This document shows, in pieces, positions 50,999 to 59,962 of a stretch of 64,000 nucleotides of DNA. The DNA comes from Bin87 sp965220105 (GTDB lineage: Bacteria; Chloroflexota; Dehalococcoidia; Lucifugimonadales; UBA3495): assembly GCA_965220105.1 (NCBI GenBank), contig OZ244811.1, positions 2,728,001-2,792,000 of the forward strand, in the 5' to 3' direction. Position 1 is the stretch's first letter. Each line of letters opens with the position of its first letter. The notes beneath the pieces were generated by a model. The model was not told the DNA's origin and made no database searches. It saw only the letters and a list, made by a program, of their open reading frames with translations. The translations under genes were made by a program, and so were the position numbers.

Positions 50999-51876
50999 TC
51001 GGGCATTCCGTTACCGTGCACTACGCCTACGCCGCTCGGTATCGGTACTCGGACGTAGTGGTGCAGAACGACAACTTCCTGCGGCTGTCCGCCTACTCAG
51101 ACCGCTATCAGACCGCGGGTCCCTGCTACGTGGGCACCTTGCCGGCCGGTCGCCTGATTACGTATCCCGACCAGCAGGGGAACCAGGTTCATCGCGTACG
51201 CATCACCGCTCCACACAACGAATTGATTATTACCGCCGTGGGTGAGGTGCGCCTGTTCCCCGACGCCCCGGACGCCCCCAACGCTCCCCTGGAGCTGGCA
51301 GGATACGGCCCGGAGGCGGCGGAATTCCTCTCGCCGTCGGTGCTGGTCAACCCCAGCAGCGTCATGTCCGCCGCGAGGTCTGCCGTCGGCGACGCCGATA
51401 CGCTGCTGGACACCGTTTGGAACGTGGTGCGCTGGGTGCAGGAAAAAGTTCGCTACCAGAGCGGCTCCACCGCCGTCAATACCACGGCAGCCGACGTGCT
51501 GGACTCGATGGTGGGCGTGTGCCAGGACAAAACCCATCTGGCCCTGGGGATGTTGCGCGCCCTGGGCATCCCGTGCCGCTACGTCAGCGGCTTGCTGACC
51601 CGACAGCCCGGCGAGACCCACGCCTGGGTGGAATTTCTGCATCCCGACGCGGGCTGGCTGCCGGCCGATCCCACCCGGGGCGTCGTCATCCACACCGGCA
51701 CCGATTACCTGAAGCTGGCCGTGGGTCGCGACTACTCGGAGGTGCCCCCCGTCACCGGTTCATTCGTCTCCAAAGGAGAGGGCATTCTTGATTTCGCGAC
51801 CGCAGAGGTCTATTTCGACCGTGATACCATTTCGCTGGTCGACGCGCTGCAACTGATGCAATCCTCCATGGCGTAA
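50971..51876 (+). CDS. Transglutaminase-like cysteine peptidase
   Basis: 301 residues. N-terminal beta-sandwich (VTVHYAYAARYRYSDVVVQ) then a transglutaminase core with Cys in MVGVCQDKTHLALG, His in ETHAWVEF and Asp in LPADPTRG. Members act on peptide bonds or crosslinks. ATG 50971 has GGTGGAG upstream and overlaps the ATP-grasp gene, so the two are translationally coupled. No export signal is seen. Confidence 0.88.
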   Translation: MQAQLGSEVIGHSVTVHYAYAARYRYSDVVVQNDNFLRLSAYSDRYQTAGPCYVGTLPAGRLITYPDQQGNQVHRVRITAPHNELIITAVGEVRLFPDAPDAPNAPLELAGYGPEAAEFLSPSVLVNPSSVMSAARSAVGDADTLLDTVWNVVRWVQEKVRYQSGSTAVNTTAADVLDSMVGVCQDKTHLALGMLRALGIPCRYVSGLLTRQPGETHAWVEFLHPDAGWLPADPTRGVVIHTGTDYLKLAVGRDYSEVPPVTGSFVSKGEGILDFATAEVYFDRDTISLVDALQLMQSSMA

Positions 51877-51910
51877 CCGGGCGTAACCGGGCATAACGAG
51901 GCACAACGAG
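51871..51910. repeat. Four tandem 10-bp repeats
   Basis: Units GCGTAACCGG (twice), GCATAACGAG and GCACAACGAG run across the transglutaminase stop codon and the spacer before the alpha-E gene. Confidence 0.8.
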
Positions 51911-51922
51911 GTTGGTACACAC

Positions 51923-52447
51923 ATGGTAGAACCGAGATCCATTTCCTTCGGCGGCGACCGATGGTTGACCGACTCCCGAGTCTACAACCTGATTTGGCTG
52001 GGACGATGGCTGGAACGGGCCGACAACATCGCCCGGGTGGTCAACACTTTCGCCCGCATGGCCGTCGACCAGGGCAGCGACATGCCAACCTTTCAACGGT
52101 CGTTGAGCAACGCCGCCGCCATCCGCGGCATCGGCATCGACGACTCGGGCGAATCCCTGATGGCGCTATTGAAGGAACACGAGGCGTCGTCCATCTACCA
52201 CAGCGTCGCCACCGCCCGCAACAACGCCACCCACGTTGGCACCATCGAACTCATCAGGGCAATTACCAGGGTCCTGCTTACGCTGGAGGGCGACGACCTG
52301 ACGGTTTCCTCCCCCCTGGACGCCCTGCTCCTGACCAACCAAATCCAGGAACGGCTCAACGACGTCTACGGAGTCATCGACGACAGCTGGTTCCACCAGG
52401 AAGCCCTGTCGGAAGAGGAAGTGAACCGCCGGTTCGTGCAGCAGTAG
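51923..52447 (+). CDS. Short alpha-E (DUF403) domain protein
   Basis: 174 residues, all helical: SRVYNLIWLGRWLERADNIA at the start is the alpha-E signature with the WLERA core. Usual members are ~300 residues, so this one covers roughly half; the C-terminus ends cleanly at a stop and no further homologous sequence is seen downstream, where a decayed region begins. Alpha-E proteins accompany ATP-grasp and transglutaminase genes in a putative peptide-tagging system. The GAGG at 51908-51911 is the only ribosome-site candidate. Confidence 0.8.
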   Translation: MVEPRSISFGGDRWLTDSRVYNLIWLGRWLERADNIARVVNTFARMAVDQGSDMPTFQRSLSNAAAIRGIGIDDSGESLMALLKEHEASSIYHSVATARNNATHVGTIELIRAITRVLLTLEGDDLTVSSPLDALLLTNQIQERLNDVYGVIDDSWFHQEALSEEEVNRRFVQQ

Positions 52448-52529
52448 GTTCCTGGAACGGCCGGCGGCTGTATGTCCCAGATGCTCCCGTATGGTTCCTG
52501 CGGGGAGATGTCCACGTCCGCTATGGAAC

Positions 52530-52950
52530 TCAAGCGGGTATGGGTCCGGCCAGGCCGCCTCGAAGCCCGAGTTCGCGCAGTTCGGTCAGATTGCCCATCT
52601 CCGGCGGGATGGTTCCGTACAGACTCCTGCTGATAACGTAACCGCTGGAACAGGCACCCGGGCTGAGTCCCGATTGATTAGGCGTGGGCTCCACGAGTCC
52701 GGGCACTTCGTTCAATCTGGATCCCCTCGAACCCCGAACCAATCGACCATCGGACGTTTTCTTCACCAGCGTTCGTGTCTAGGTACCGTCAAATTCAATG
52801 GTCTGCAACACGGCGTCGAGACTCCTGGGATGAATCGAAATAACGCTCGAAGTCGTCGAAATAACCCGCCGAACCCTTGACCGGCATATCAGAGGAATAC
52901 ACGATGCGTGCGCCGTTCGGCGGCACACTGGGCGAGTGTTCAATGTTTCA
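52530..52950 (-). pseudogene. Remnant of an LRR / PD40-like exported protein
   Basis: On the - strand, reading frames broken by stops still contain SPSVPPNGARIVYSSD (near 52935-52885), which resembles a TolB/PD40 propeller blade, and then LYGTIPPEMGNLTELREL...GPIP (near 52610-52530), a plant-type leucine-rich repeat. No single frame joins them and no start is credible. The rest of 52448-53215 holds nothing I can support. Confidence 0.45.
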
Positions 52951-53215
52951 AGCGTCGCTACTCCAACCTTGGGGCAAATCCTGTTAGTTCGTCGTTTTAC
53001 ATCTGCGAAATCTTGGGGACCGACTCGTTTCGGCCCATGGCTCGGCCTTCCCTAAATCACGTCCCGATGGGGATTCATGGATTTCGGGGCGCGACCCATC
53101 GGGACCCCAGCTGACCAATTTCGCCTTGAGTCGGCGTTAGGTGGAGATATGGGTTTGGGTCGAAACCGCCCCGGTGACGGCTGCTACTGGGCACACGTTG
53201 TACGCGGTTAGGGTT

Positions 53216-53872
53216 TCAACTCTCGCGCCGCCTCCGGGCGCGCAACCTAACCCGCACGTTCCACCACACGATTAGCGGCGTAATGACGACGGTCGGCAAA
53301 ACCCAGGGGAGCCACACCGGGTTGAGGTCGACGTTTACCACCGCCACGGCGGTCACGGTGGCGATGGTTCCGGCCAGCATATTGGTGAGGTGTCGCTGGA
53401 CTCGCTGTACGCCCGGCCGCGACCGTCTCCGCGACTGGCCAAGGTGATGCCAGCCGTCAACCAGGCCGAGCGTCACCGCGATTGCCCCGAAGATGAGCAT
53501 GGATACCCACTGGCCGTCCCCGGCGCTGCCCAGCACGATTCCGTAGCCCCGCATGGCCAGGCCCGTCAACCCCAGGATTGCGACGGCGCACCAGTCCGCC
53601 GGCTGCGGAATCCCACGACGGTTGCGGGCAAACCGCCAGCCGGCGAAGACCAGATAGAAGCTGAACACGGCGATCAGCAGCAGAAACACGCTGGCGCCGA
53701 GAATCGCCAACGGCAATGCGGTCACGAATATCACCATCATTGCGATGGCATACACCCGGCCCGACCAGACGTGAAAACGCCGGCCCTTCGCCGCGACCAG
53801 CGCGACCAACGCCGCCAGCAGGGCGGCCGACCCGGCCGCGATGTGAATTGAAAGCAGGATCGCGCCGGCCAC
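53216..53872 (-). CDS. DUF2306-like integral membrane protein
   Basis: About 218 residues from a candidate GTG at 53872; six to seven hydrophobic helices. SIHIAAGSAALLAALVALVA followed by KGRRFHVWSGRVYAIAMMVI is the conserved start of DUF2306 proteins. The frame stays open to 54112 but that part crosses the tRNA fragment and the recombinase remnant, so it is excluded. The start is uncertain and no ribosome binding site is clear. Function unknown. Confidence 0.65.
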   Translation of the reverse strand: MAGAILLSIHIAAGSAALLAALVALVAAKGRRFHVWSGRVYAIAMMVIFVTALPLAILGASVFLLLIAVFSFYLVFAGWRFARNRRGIPQPADWCAVAILGLTGLAMRGYGIVLGSAGDGQWVSMLIFGAIAVTLGLVDGWHHLGQSRRRSRPGVQRVQRHLTNMLAGTIATVTAVAVVNVDLNPVWLPWVLPTVVITPLIVWWNVRVRLRARRRRES

Positions 53873-53918
53873 AAGCTCAGCCCGGATAGGTAGCAGAGTC
53901 AAAGAGCCGTTCGGTGTA

Positions 53919-53958
53919 CTGGTGGAGGCCAGGGGATTCGAACCCCTGACCCTCTGCT
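53919..53958. repeat. tRNA 3'-end fragment, putative attachment-site half
   Basis: 40 bp with T-arm, acceptor 3' strand and CCA of a tRNA, 38/40 identical to 59963-60002 in the intact tRNA-Ala and in the same orientation. The 5' half of a tRNA is absent. Beyond position 53958 the similarity stops, though an anticodon-arm-like sequence with GGG remains, so origin from another tRNA cannot be excluded. Confidence 0.75.
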
Positions 53959-54003
53959 CCCCGGTCAGTCGTGAGAAGTTTCGAATGGACACCGCGGACC
54001 TGG

Positions 54004-54173
54004 TTGACCAATTCGTACCGGATGGCGAGCATCGAGGGCTGCCGCACCTTCCCACAATGCCGGGCATCCTGAATGTGGACGAAGTCATGCAGCTGGTGAA
54101 CGCTGCCGGCAACCGGCGAGATCGGGCTCTGATCCCTTTGGAAATGGCAAGGAGTTATTGTGATTCCACGTAA
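54004..54173 (+). pseudogene. Tyrosine recombinase (integrase) remnant
   Basis: The frame 53922-54173 crosses the tRNA fragment and then reads PHLPTMPGILNVDEVMQLVN and AAGNRRDRALIPLEM. This matches the hinge and the first helix of the phage-integrase catalytic domain, where LxxDEVxxLL...RDRALI is the classical pattern. No catalytic Arg, His or Tyr is present, so it is a fragment. It lies just inside the putative attachment repeat. Confidence 0.55.
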
Positions 54174-54253
54174 TCGCTCGCGTTGGGTAACGCATGGTTT
54201 GAGGCAATGCGCTACACCACCCGCCGGATTTTGGCGACAGATTACACGGACTG

Positions 54254-55207
54254 TTATCCGTAGCGTATTCTAGGGTCTAGCCAAGCGTAGCTCACGTCGA
54301 TCAGCAGGTTGATCACTACGAAAACCACGCCGTAAAGCAAGACCAGGCTCTGGATTACGGTATAGTCGATTTCGCGGAAGGCTCCCACCATCGCTTTACC
54401 CAGACCTGGGACATTGAAGGCCTGTTCCAGGACCACCGAGCCTTCCAGCATGAAGCCGAAGAGGATGCCGGACAGGGTTACTACCGGCAGCATGGAGTTG
54501 CGCAGGGCATGACGCCAGACCACCATACTTTCCCGCAGTCCCTTCGCCCGGGCGGTCCGGATGTAGTCCTCGCGGATTACCTCAAGCAGCGTGGAGCGGG
54601 TCATGCGGGCGATGTAAGCGGACACCGCGAGCCCCAGCACGATAGCGGGACGCAGCACGATTTGCAGGTTCTGGACGGGGTTATCCCAAATGTCGATGAC
54701 CCCCAGTGGGGCAGCCCATCCCCACACCAGGAGGAAGAACAGCACCGCCAGCGATGCCAGCCAGAAGCTGGGTATCGCCAAGAAAAGGACGGTGAAGGAT
54801 CTGGCGAGGTAGTCCGCCATCGAGTTCTGGTGCAGGGCGGACAGGATGCCTACGGGCACTCCAATCGCCCAGGCCAGGATGATGCCAATTATAGCAATCT
54901 CTACGGTAATCGGCCCCCGGCGTTTGATCAGGTCGGCGACCGTGTCGCCTCGCCAAAAGGATACGCCCAATTTTCCGGTGGCGATGTCCTTCATCCATTT
55001 GCCGTACTGCACCACCAGGGGGTCGCTCAGCCCCAGGTCGGCCTCGATTTTGGCTCGGTCCTCCGACCGGATTAACTCCGGCTCATCGCCGAACATGACC
55101 ACCACCGGGTCTCCGGGCACCACGCGCATCGCCATGAAGATGACGATGGAAACGCCGATCAGCGTCGGTATGCCGTACACCAACCTGCGCAGGATGTATC
55201 CTTGCAT
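54254..55207 (-). CDS. dppB: Peptide ABC transporter permease, DppB type (island copy 2)
   Basis: 317 residues from ATG 55207, which has AAGGAC at good spacing. Very close in sequence to the product of 56288-57244, including MRVVPGDPVVVMFGDEPELI and the coupling loop ARAKGLRESMVVWRHALRNS. Six TM helices. The similarity of the two copies extends into the 3' flank (GCGTATTC region), showing a recent ~1-kb duplication. It is the last gene of the operon, after dppC. Confidence 0.92.
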   Translation of the reverse strand: MQGYILRRLVYGIPTLIGVSIVIFMAMRVVPGDPVVVMFGDEPELIRSEDRAKIEADLGLSDPLVVQYGKWMKDIATGKLGVSFWRGDTVADLIKRRGPITVEIAIIGIILAWAIGVPVGILSALHQNSMADYLARSFTVLFLAIPSFWLASLAVLFFLLVWGWAAPLGVIDIWDNPVQNLQIVLRPAIVLGLAVSAYIARMTRSTLLEVIREDYIRTARAKGLRESMVVWRHALRNSMLPVVTLSGILFGFMLEGSVVLEQAFNVPGLGKAMVGAFREIDYTVIQSLVLLYGVVFVVINLLIDVSYAWLDPRIRYG

Positions 55208-55261
55208 CTTGTCCTTTTCTTCCTGGAAAATGACCCGGAGACCGGGCATCTCCTGGACCCG

Positions 55262-56176
55262 CTAGCGGCCACGCAGTTTCGGGTCAAATGCGTCGCGCAC
55301 CGCATCGCCAAAGAAGTTGAAGCCCAGCACCACCAGGGTGATGGCGACCCCCGGGAAGACCACCAGCGGCCAGTGCGGTATGAGGACGTTGGCTACGGCG
55401 CCCCCCAGCATATTTCCCCAAGTAGAGGTAGGCGGCGGAATCCCTACCCCCAAAAAGCCCAGGGAGGACTCGATTATGATGGCCACCCCCAGATGCGCCG
55501 AGGCCAGCACCAGGAAGGGCGCTATGCACTGGGGCGCTATGTGGAGGGACATCATTCGCAGGTTCGACACGCCGATAGCCTGGGCTGCCAGGACATAGTC
55601 GGTTTCCTTAATCGACAAGGCTACCGATCGCACCACGCGTACCCCATAAGGAAGACGGGTAACCGCGATGGCGATGATCACGGTCCAAAGGCCCGCCCCA
55701 ATCCCTACCAGCAGCACCATTGCCAGGACCAGGGAGGGAAACGCCATGAAAACCTCCAGCACCCGTTGACTGATCATGTCGAATCTACCGCCGATGTGGG
55801 CGCTGGCAACCCCCCACATGGCGCCAACGGTGGTTCCAAACAATACGGCCAGGGTCGACACCTGCAAAGAGATTCGCCCGCCATACACTACCCGGGTGAA
55901 GATGTCCCGGCCGGTATAGTCCGTCCCCAGAAGATGGGACCAGGAAGGGTTTTCCTTGCGCTCGCCAAGGTTTACCTGGTCGGGGTTCTGGACGGTAACC
56001 AGGGGAGCCGCGATGGCGAGAAAGGCCACTAACAACAGAATCGCTGCGCCGGCAAAACCCAGCGGGTAGCGCTGGCCAAAAGTGGCGATGTTCCGAACGG
56101 ACCTCCATACCGGCACCACAACGCCGGTTCGGAGGACTGCGGTCGGTTGTGTTGGTACTTCACTGTACTGTGCCAA
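55262..56176 (-). CDS. dppC: Peptide ABC transporter permease, DppC type
   Basis: 304 residues, TTG start with AGGGGG upstream. Standard length without the insert found in the 18-kb DppC. HLLGTDYTGRDIFTRVVYGG and the coupling loop AAQAIGVSNLRMMSLHIAPQ are visible. It sits between two near-identical DppB genes and could pair with either. Confidence 0.92.
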   Translation of the reverse strand: MAQYSEVPTQPTAVLRTGVVVPVWRSVRNIATFGQRYPLGFAGAAILLLVAFLAIAAPLVTVQNPDQVNLGERKENPSWSHLLGTDYTGRDIFTRVVYGGRISLQVSTLAVLFGTTVGAMWGVASAHIGGRFDMISQRVLEVFMAFPSLVLAMVLLVGIGAGLWTVIIAIAVTRLPYGVRVVRSVALSIKETDYVLAAQAIGVSNLRMMSLHIAPQCIAPFLVLASAHLGVAIIIESSLGFLGVGIPPPTSTWGNMLGGAVANVLIPHWPLVVFPGVAITLVVLGFNFFGDAVRDAFDPKLRGR

Positions 56177-56287
56177 ATCGCCCCCTATCTGTGCATATGA
56201 AGTAATTGGGCCGCCCGTCCAACGGGGTAACGTGGCTGCAACACCCGCGAATACTGACCCACGGATCCTGGCGACAGGCCATAAGGG

Positions 56288-57244
56288 CTACTGTCCGTAG
56301 CGTATTCGAGGGTCTAGCCAGGCGTAACTCACATCGATCAGCAGGTTGATCACCACAAAGACCACGCCGTAAAGCAAGACCAAGTTCTGGATTACGATAT
56401 AGTCGATGTCAATGAAGGCTTCTACCATCGCTCGGCCCAGACCTGGGACATTGAAGGCCTGCTCCAGGACCACCGAGCCACCCAGCATGAAGCCGAAGAG
56501 GACGCCGGACAGGGTTACCACCGGTAGCATCGTGTTGCGGAGGGCATGACGCCAGACCACCACCGTTTCCCCCAGCCCCTTGGCCCGAGCGGTCCGGATG
56601 TAGTCCTCGCGGATTACCTCAAGCAGCGTGGAGCGGGTCATGCGGGCGATGTAAGCAGACACCGCCAGCCCCAGCACGAGAGCCGGGCGCAATACGATTT
56701 GCAGGTTCTGGATGGGGTCATCCCAGATGTCGATGACCCCCAGGGGGGCGCCCCAACCCCACACCAGAAGGAGCACCAGCATCGCCAGCGATGCCAGCCA
56801 GAAGCTGGGTATCGCCAAAAAGAGCACGGTGAAGAACCTGGCGAGGTAGTCCGCCACCGAGTTTTGATGCAGGGCCGATAGTATCCCTACCGGCACTCCC
56901 ACCACCCAGGCCAGGATGATCGCCAATACGGCAATCTCTACGGTGAGCGGGCCCCGGCGTTTGATCAGGTCGGCGACAGTGTCACCTCTCCAGAAGGAGA
57001 CGCCCAATTTGCCGGTGCCGATGTCCTTCATCCAGTTGCCGTACTGCACCACCAGGGGGTCGCTCAGCCCCAGGTCGGCCTCAATTTTGGCCCGGTCTTC
57101 CGGCCGGATTAGCTCCGGCTCATCGCCAAACATAACCACCACCGGGTCTCCGGGCACCACCCGCATCGCCAGAAAGATGATAATGGAAACGCCAATTACC
57201 GTGGGGATGGCGTACAGTAACCTGCGAAGAATGTATCCTTGCAT
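56288..57244 (-). CDS. dppB: Peptide ABC transporter permease, DppB type (island copy 1)
   Basis: 318 residues, MQGYILRRLLYAIPTVIGVS at the start, ending YAWLDPRIRYGQ. Near-identical to the copy at 54254-55207. It lies directly downstream of the binding-protein gene, the usual SBP-B-C order, so this is probably the original copy. A CT/GA palindrome occupies the gap to the SBP gene. Confidence 0.93.
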   Translation of the reverse strand: MQGYILRRLLYAIPTVIGVSIIIFLAMRVVPGDPVVVMFGDEPELIRPEDRAKIEADLGLSDPLVVQYGNWMKDIGTGKLGVSFWRGDTVADLIKRRGPLTVEIAVLAIILAWVVGVPVGILSALHQNSVADYLARFFTVLFLAIPSFWLASLAMLVLLLVWGWGAPLGVIDIWDDPIQNLQIVLRPALVLGLAVSAYIARMTRSTLLEVIREDYIRTARAKGLGETVVVWRHALRNTMLPVVTLSGVLFGFMLGGSVVLEQAFNVPGLGRAMVEAFIDIDYIVIQNLVLLYGVVFVVINLLIDVSYAWLDPRIRYGQ

Positions 57245-57264
57245 CTTACCCCGCTCTTCTAAAG

Positions 57265-57302
57265 TCCCCTCTCCCTTGATGGGAGAGGGCTAGGGTGAGG
57301 GT
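57265..57302. repeat. CT/GA palindromic repeat
   Basis: CCCCTCTCCC-TTGA-TGGGAGAGGGC hairpin followed by TAGGGTGAGGGTG. Sits between the SBP and dppB genes of the island operon, where it may also act as an intercistronic hairpin. Confidence 0.7.
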
Positions 57303-57327
57303 GAAAACCTCTAACTGGCATTGGATG

Positions 57328-59079
57328 TTATTGCACCTGATCCATCCACCATATCTCCCGGCGCATTCCGTCCCAGAAGTTGCCTCCTTTGGTAGCCGTC
57401 GCCCCCGGATGCACGTAGTCCCACCATGCTAATCCGACGACGAGATTGCCAAACGTGATAAAGGGCAAGTCCTCATCGAGAATCTCGGCTCCCCGGAAGA
57501 CCAGCGCTTTATACTCCTCCGGATCAGACGTGCGCGCCGCCTGAGCCAGGATCTCATCGAACTCCGGGTTAGAATAGTTATTGTAGTTTCTGCCGCCCCC
57601 GGTCTTCCAACCGGTGGCCCAGTAGTCCCCTACGTGCGGGATAACGACGCCCATAGCGATGGGAGACAGGTCCCAGTGGCCTCGGTCCATCTCCTCATAC
57701 CATACTCCTGAGGCGACCAGCCGGATTTCGGTGCCAATATTCAGATGCCGTTGCAGCAAGTCCTGGACGATAGGCCCCCATTCCACGGCGAAGGATATAG
57801 TTTCCCTGACTATAAGGTCCAAACCTTCGACGCCGTCTCCATACCCAGCCTCTTGCATCAGCCGCTGGGCCTCCGCTATGTCTGCATCGGTGGGGGTGCG
57901 ATAGCCGGGCTGGTCCTTTACCGTAGGCCAATACTCGCCAAAGAGTGGATCAGTGCGCAGAATCCACCCCTGTGGGTACATGAGCGTGAGTTCACCGATG
58001 GCATCAAGCAGGGCTTGTTTGTCCAGAACAAGGTTGATCGCTCGGCGCACCCTGGGATCGTCGAAAGGCTTTTTGTGTACGTTGATATACATCCCCGAAC
58101 GCACCACCGGGGTGATTTCGGATGTGACTAAGCCAGCGGTACCCAAGGCCTTCTCAGCGGAAACCGGGTCGATTCCCCAGCAAAAGTCCACCGTGTTGGC
58201 CAAACACGCCGCCCCGGTCTTGGGGCCGAGGTCAAGGTGAAAGGCGTGCATTTCATCAAGGTACGGCAGGTCGGGGTTCCAGTAATCTTCGAACTTGACC
58301 ATCCGGCGGACGATTCCGGGCTCGAGGCTCTCGTGCTTGAACGGGCCGGTGCCCGGGTAGTCGGGCACTCGCCGCAGGTCGTAGTTGTTGTCCTCCAGGG
58401 TCTGTTTGCGCACGATTGCGTTGAATCCGGCGGCAAAAGCGCGGAGCAGAAAACCCCGGGGCTCCGCAAGGCGGAACTCGACTGTGTATGGGTCAATGAC
58501 CAGGATCTCCGTCACGGGCTCGAAGAGAGTCTGCCGGGGGCTTAGCACCCCTTCCCGGGGGAAGATAATCTGGGTGAAGGTGGCCGCCACGTCGTCGGCG
58601 GTCAATAGAGCTCCGTCGTGGAACTTCACCCCCTCCCGGATGAAGAAGGTGTAAGTCAACCCGTCGTCCGACACCTCCCAGCCTGTCGCCAAGTCTGGGA
58701 TTATCTCCTCCCAACCAATCGGATCCAACTGCACCAGGAGGTCATACATGGGCCTTTGCGGTCCCATATTGGCAATGCTATTGGTCTGGTGCAGATCATA
58801 AAGCGTCGAGCTCGCTATGCCGCCCCACTTCAGAGTGCCGCCGTGCTTGGCGTCAGACTCCATCGCCCGCAGGATTCCGGCATCCTGTGCCACCATTGCC
58901 GGGGCAGCCGTAGGGACCGGCGTATCCTGCTCCGCGGAGGCGGCCGGCGGCGATACAGGTTCAGACTCCGCGGGGACCGGCGGCGCCGCTGTTCCTCCAC
59001 AGGCGATCAGGAATATCAGGGAGCATAAACAAGAGGTCAAAATTAGGGTTTTTGAGCCAGGATTCAAACGCCGTATCAT
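57328..59079 (-). CDS. Peptide ABC transporter substrate-binding lipoprotein (SBP5), island type
   Basis: 583 residues from ATG 59079, chosen because GGGAGG stands just upstream. Lipobox LIACGG, Pro/Ser linker, then an SBP5 fold: LATGWEVSDDGLTYTFFIRE, TADDVAATFTQIIFP, NLVLDKQALLDAIGEL. It is clearly different from the five SBPs at 20-31 kb (other lipobox, other core sequence), so it belongs to a separate transporter. It heads the operon with DppB, DppC and a second DppB. Confidence 0.92.
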   Translation of the reverse strand: MIRRLNPGSKTLILTSCLCSLIFLIACGGTAAPPVPAESEPVSPPAASAEQDTPVPTAAPAMVAQDAGILRAMESDAKHGGTLKWGGIASSTLYDLHQTNSIANMGPQRPMYDLLVQLDPIGWEEIIPDLATGWEVSDDGLTYTFFIREGVKFHDGALLTADDVAATFTQIIFPREGVLSPRQTLFEPVTEILVIDPYTVEFRLAEPRGFLLRAFAAGFNAIVRKQTLEDNNYDLRRVPDYPGTGPFKHESLEPGIVRRMVKFEDYWNPDLPYLDEMHAFHLDLGPKTGAACLANTVDFCWGIDPVSAEKALGTAGLVTSEITPVVRSGMYINVHKKPFDDPRVRRAINLVLDKQALLDAIGELTLMYPQGWILRTDPLFGEYWPTVKDQPGYRTPTDADIAEAQRLMQEAGYGDGVEGLDLIVRETISFAVEWGPIVQDLLQRHLNIGTEIRLVASGVWYEEMDRGHWDLSPIAMGVVIPHVGDYWATGWKTGGGRNYNNYSNPEFDEILAQAARTSDPEEYKALVFRGAEILDEDLPFITFGNLVVGLAWWDYVHPGATATKGGNFWDGMRREIWWMDQVQ

Positions 59080-59962
59080 GATTCCATCCTCCCATGGTGC
59101 GTCGGGACAGACCCTGCGGTTATGAATAGTGCAGTGTCGCAAGATTGGCTCTTCATTTCGGCTTCCACGGTGGACCGGGGCTAACTATATCTACTTTCGT
59201 TGAAAACATCGATGCATAAGGATTTGTCGATTGTACCGCGCTAAATTATCGTAAGTAAAGACGAAAAACGTTATATTTTCGTCAGTGCAATATCGGAAAC
59301 GATAATAGCAATGATAACGCCGATAGCGACGGCGGCGACGGGGACGATCGTCACGGCGTGGCAGCAACCAGGATCGACGAATATCTCTTTCGCCATCACA
59401 TGCCGATCAGCAGTGGCCCACGACGACGGCTGCTTTGCGCACTCTTTCCGCTGTCGCCGCCGGACGAAAACGGCTGCGCGGCATCACGGATACGCACCTG
59501 CATCAAGGAACGCGTTGTTGTACGGTATCGTTGCGGTAGCTGAGCACGTACCATCCCAAGATGATTGCAGACCTTCCGCGATGGCTCTGGAGACAGCGGG
59601 ACGCTGTTCCGCGTCACTACGCTGGGGCCGACTTTGGTAAATTCATGGCCAGCGCGAACAACGTCGGCCCCGGGCGGGGCGAGATAAGGTACCCTCTGGC
59701 GGCGGTCGGCAGGTCAATCAACCCAGGCGGCAGATCGACGCAATTAGGCAGATCCGCGTCGTCCTTATTATCACCGTTGCCAACGTGTCCGTTTGTTTCC
59801 GCCGGCGGATTGGCCGTGGGCGCCACGCTGAAATCCCGATCTTGCTGACTCCAGAGGGCAGGTCGTTTACTATCGCCCGATTCAGGGAGTCAAGTGGCCG
59901 TTTCGTGTCCACCCCAAACGTATCTCCGCCCTCGTCACCAGGGTCAGAAGTCCCGATTTAGC
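59080..59962. other. Gene-poor interval inside the putative island
   Basis: About 880 bp without a credible gene. The part near 59180-59300 is AT-rich compared with the surroundings and probably includes the promoter of the SBP operon; I could not define -35/-10 boxes with confidence. Open frames elsewhere in the interval lack recognisable motifs and good ribosome sites. Confidence 0.6.

Noticed and set aside
52908..53114. A 68-codon frame downstream of alpha-E
   Set aside because: No motif or ribosome site; it overlaps the decayed antisense sequence.
53919..53990. A complete tRNA gene at the orphan 3' end
   Set aside because: Only the T-arm, acceptor 3' strand and CCA are intact. The anticodon-arm-like part has mismatched pairs and C at position 33, and there is no D-arm or 5' acceptor strand.
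59311..59848. Short frames in the gap upstream of tRNA-Ala
   Set aside because: No family motif, poor starts, overlapping in several frames; best described as non-coding.
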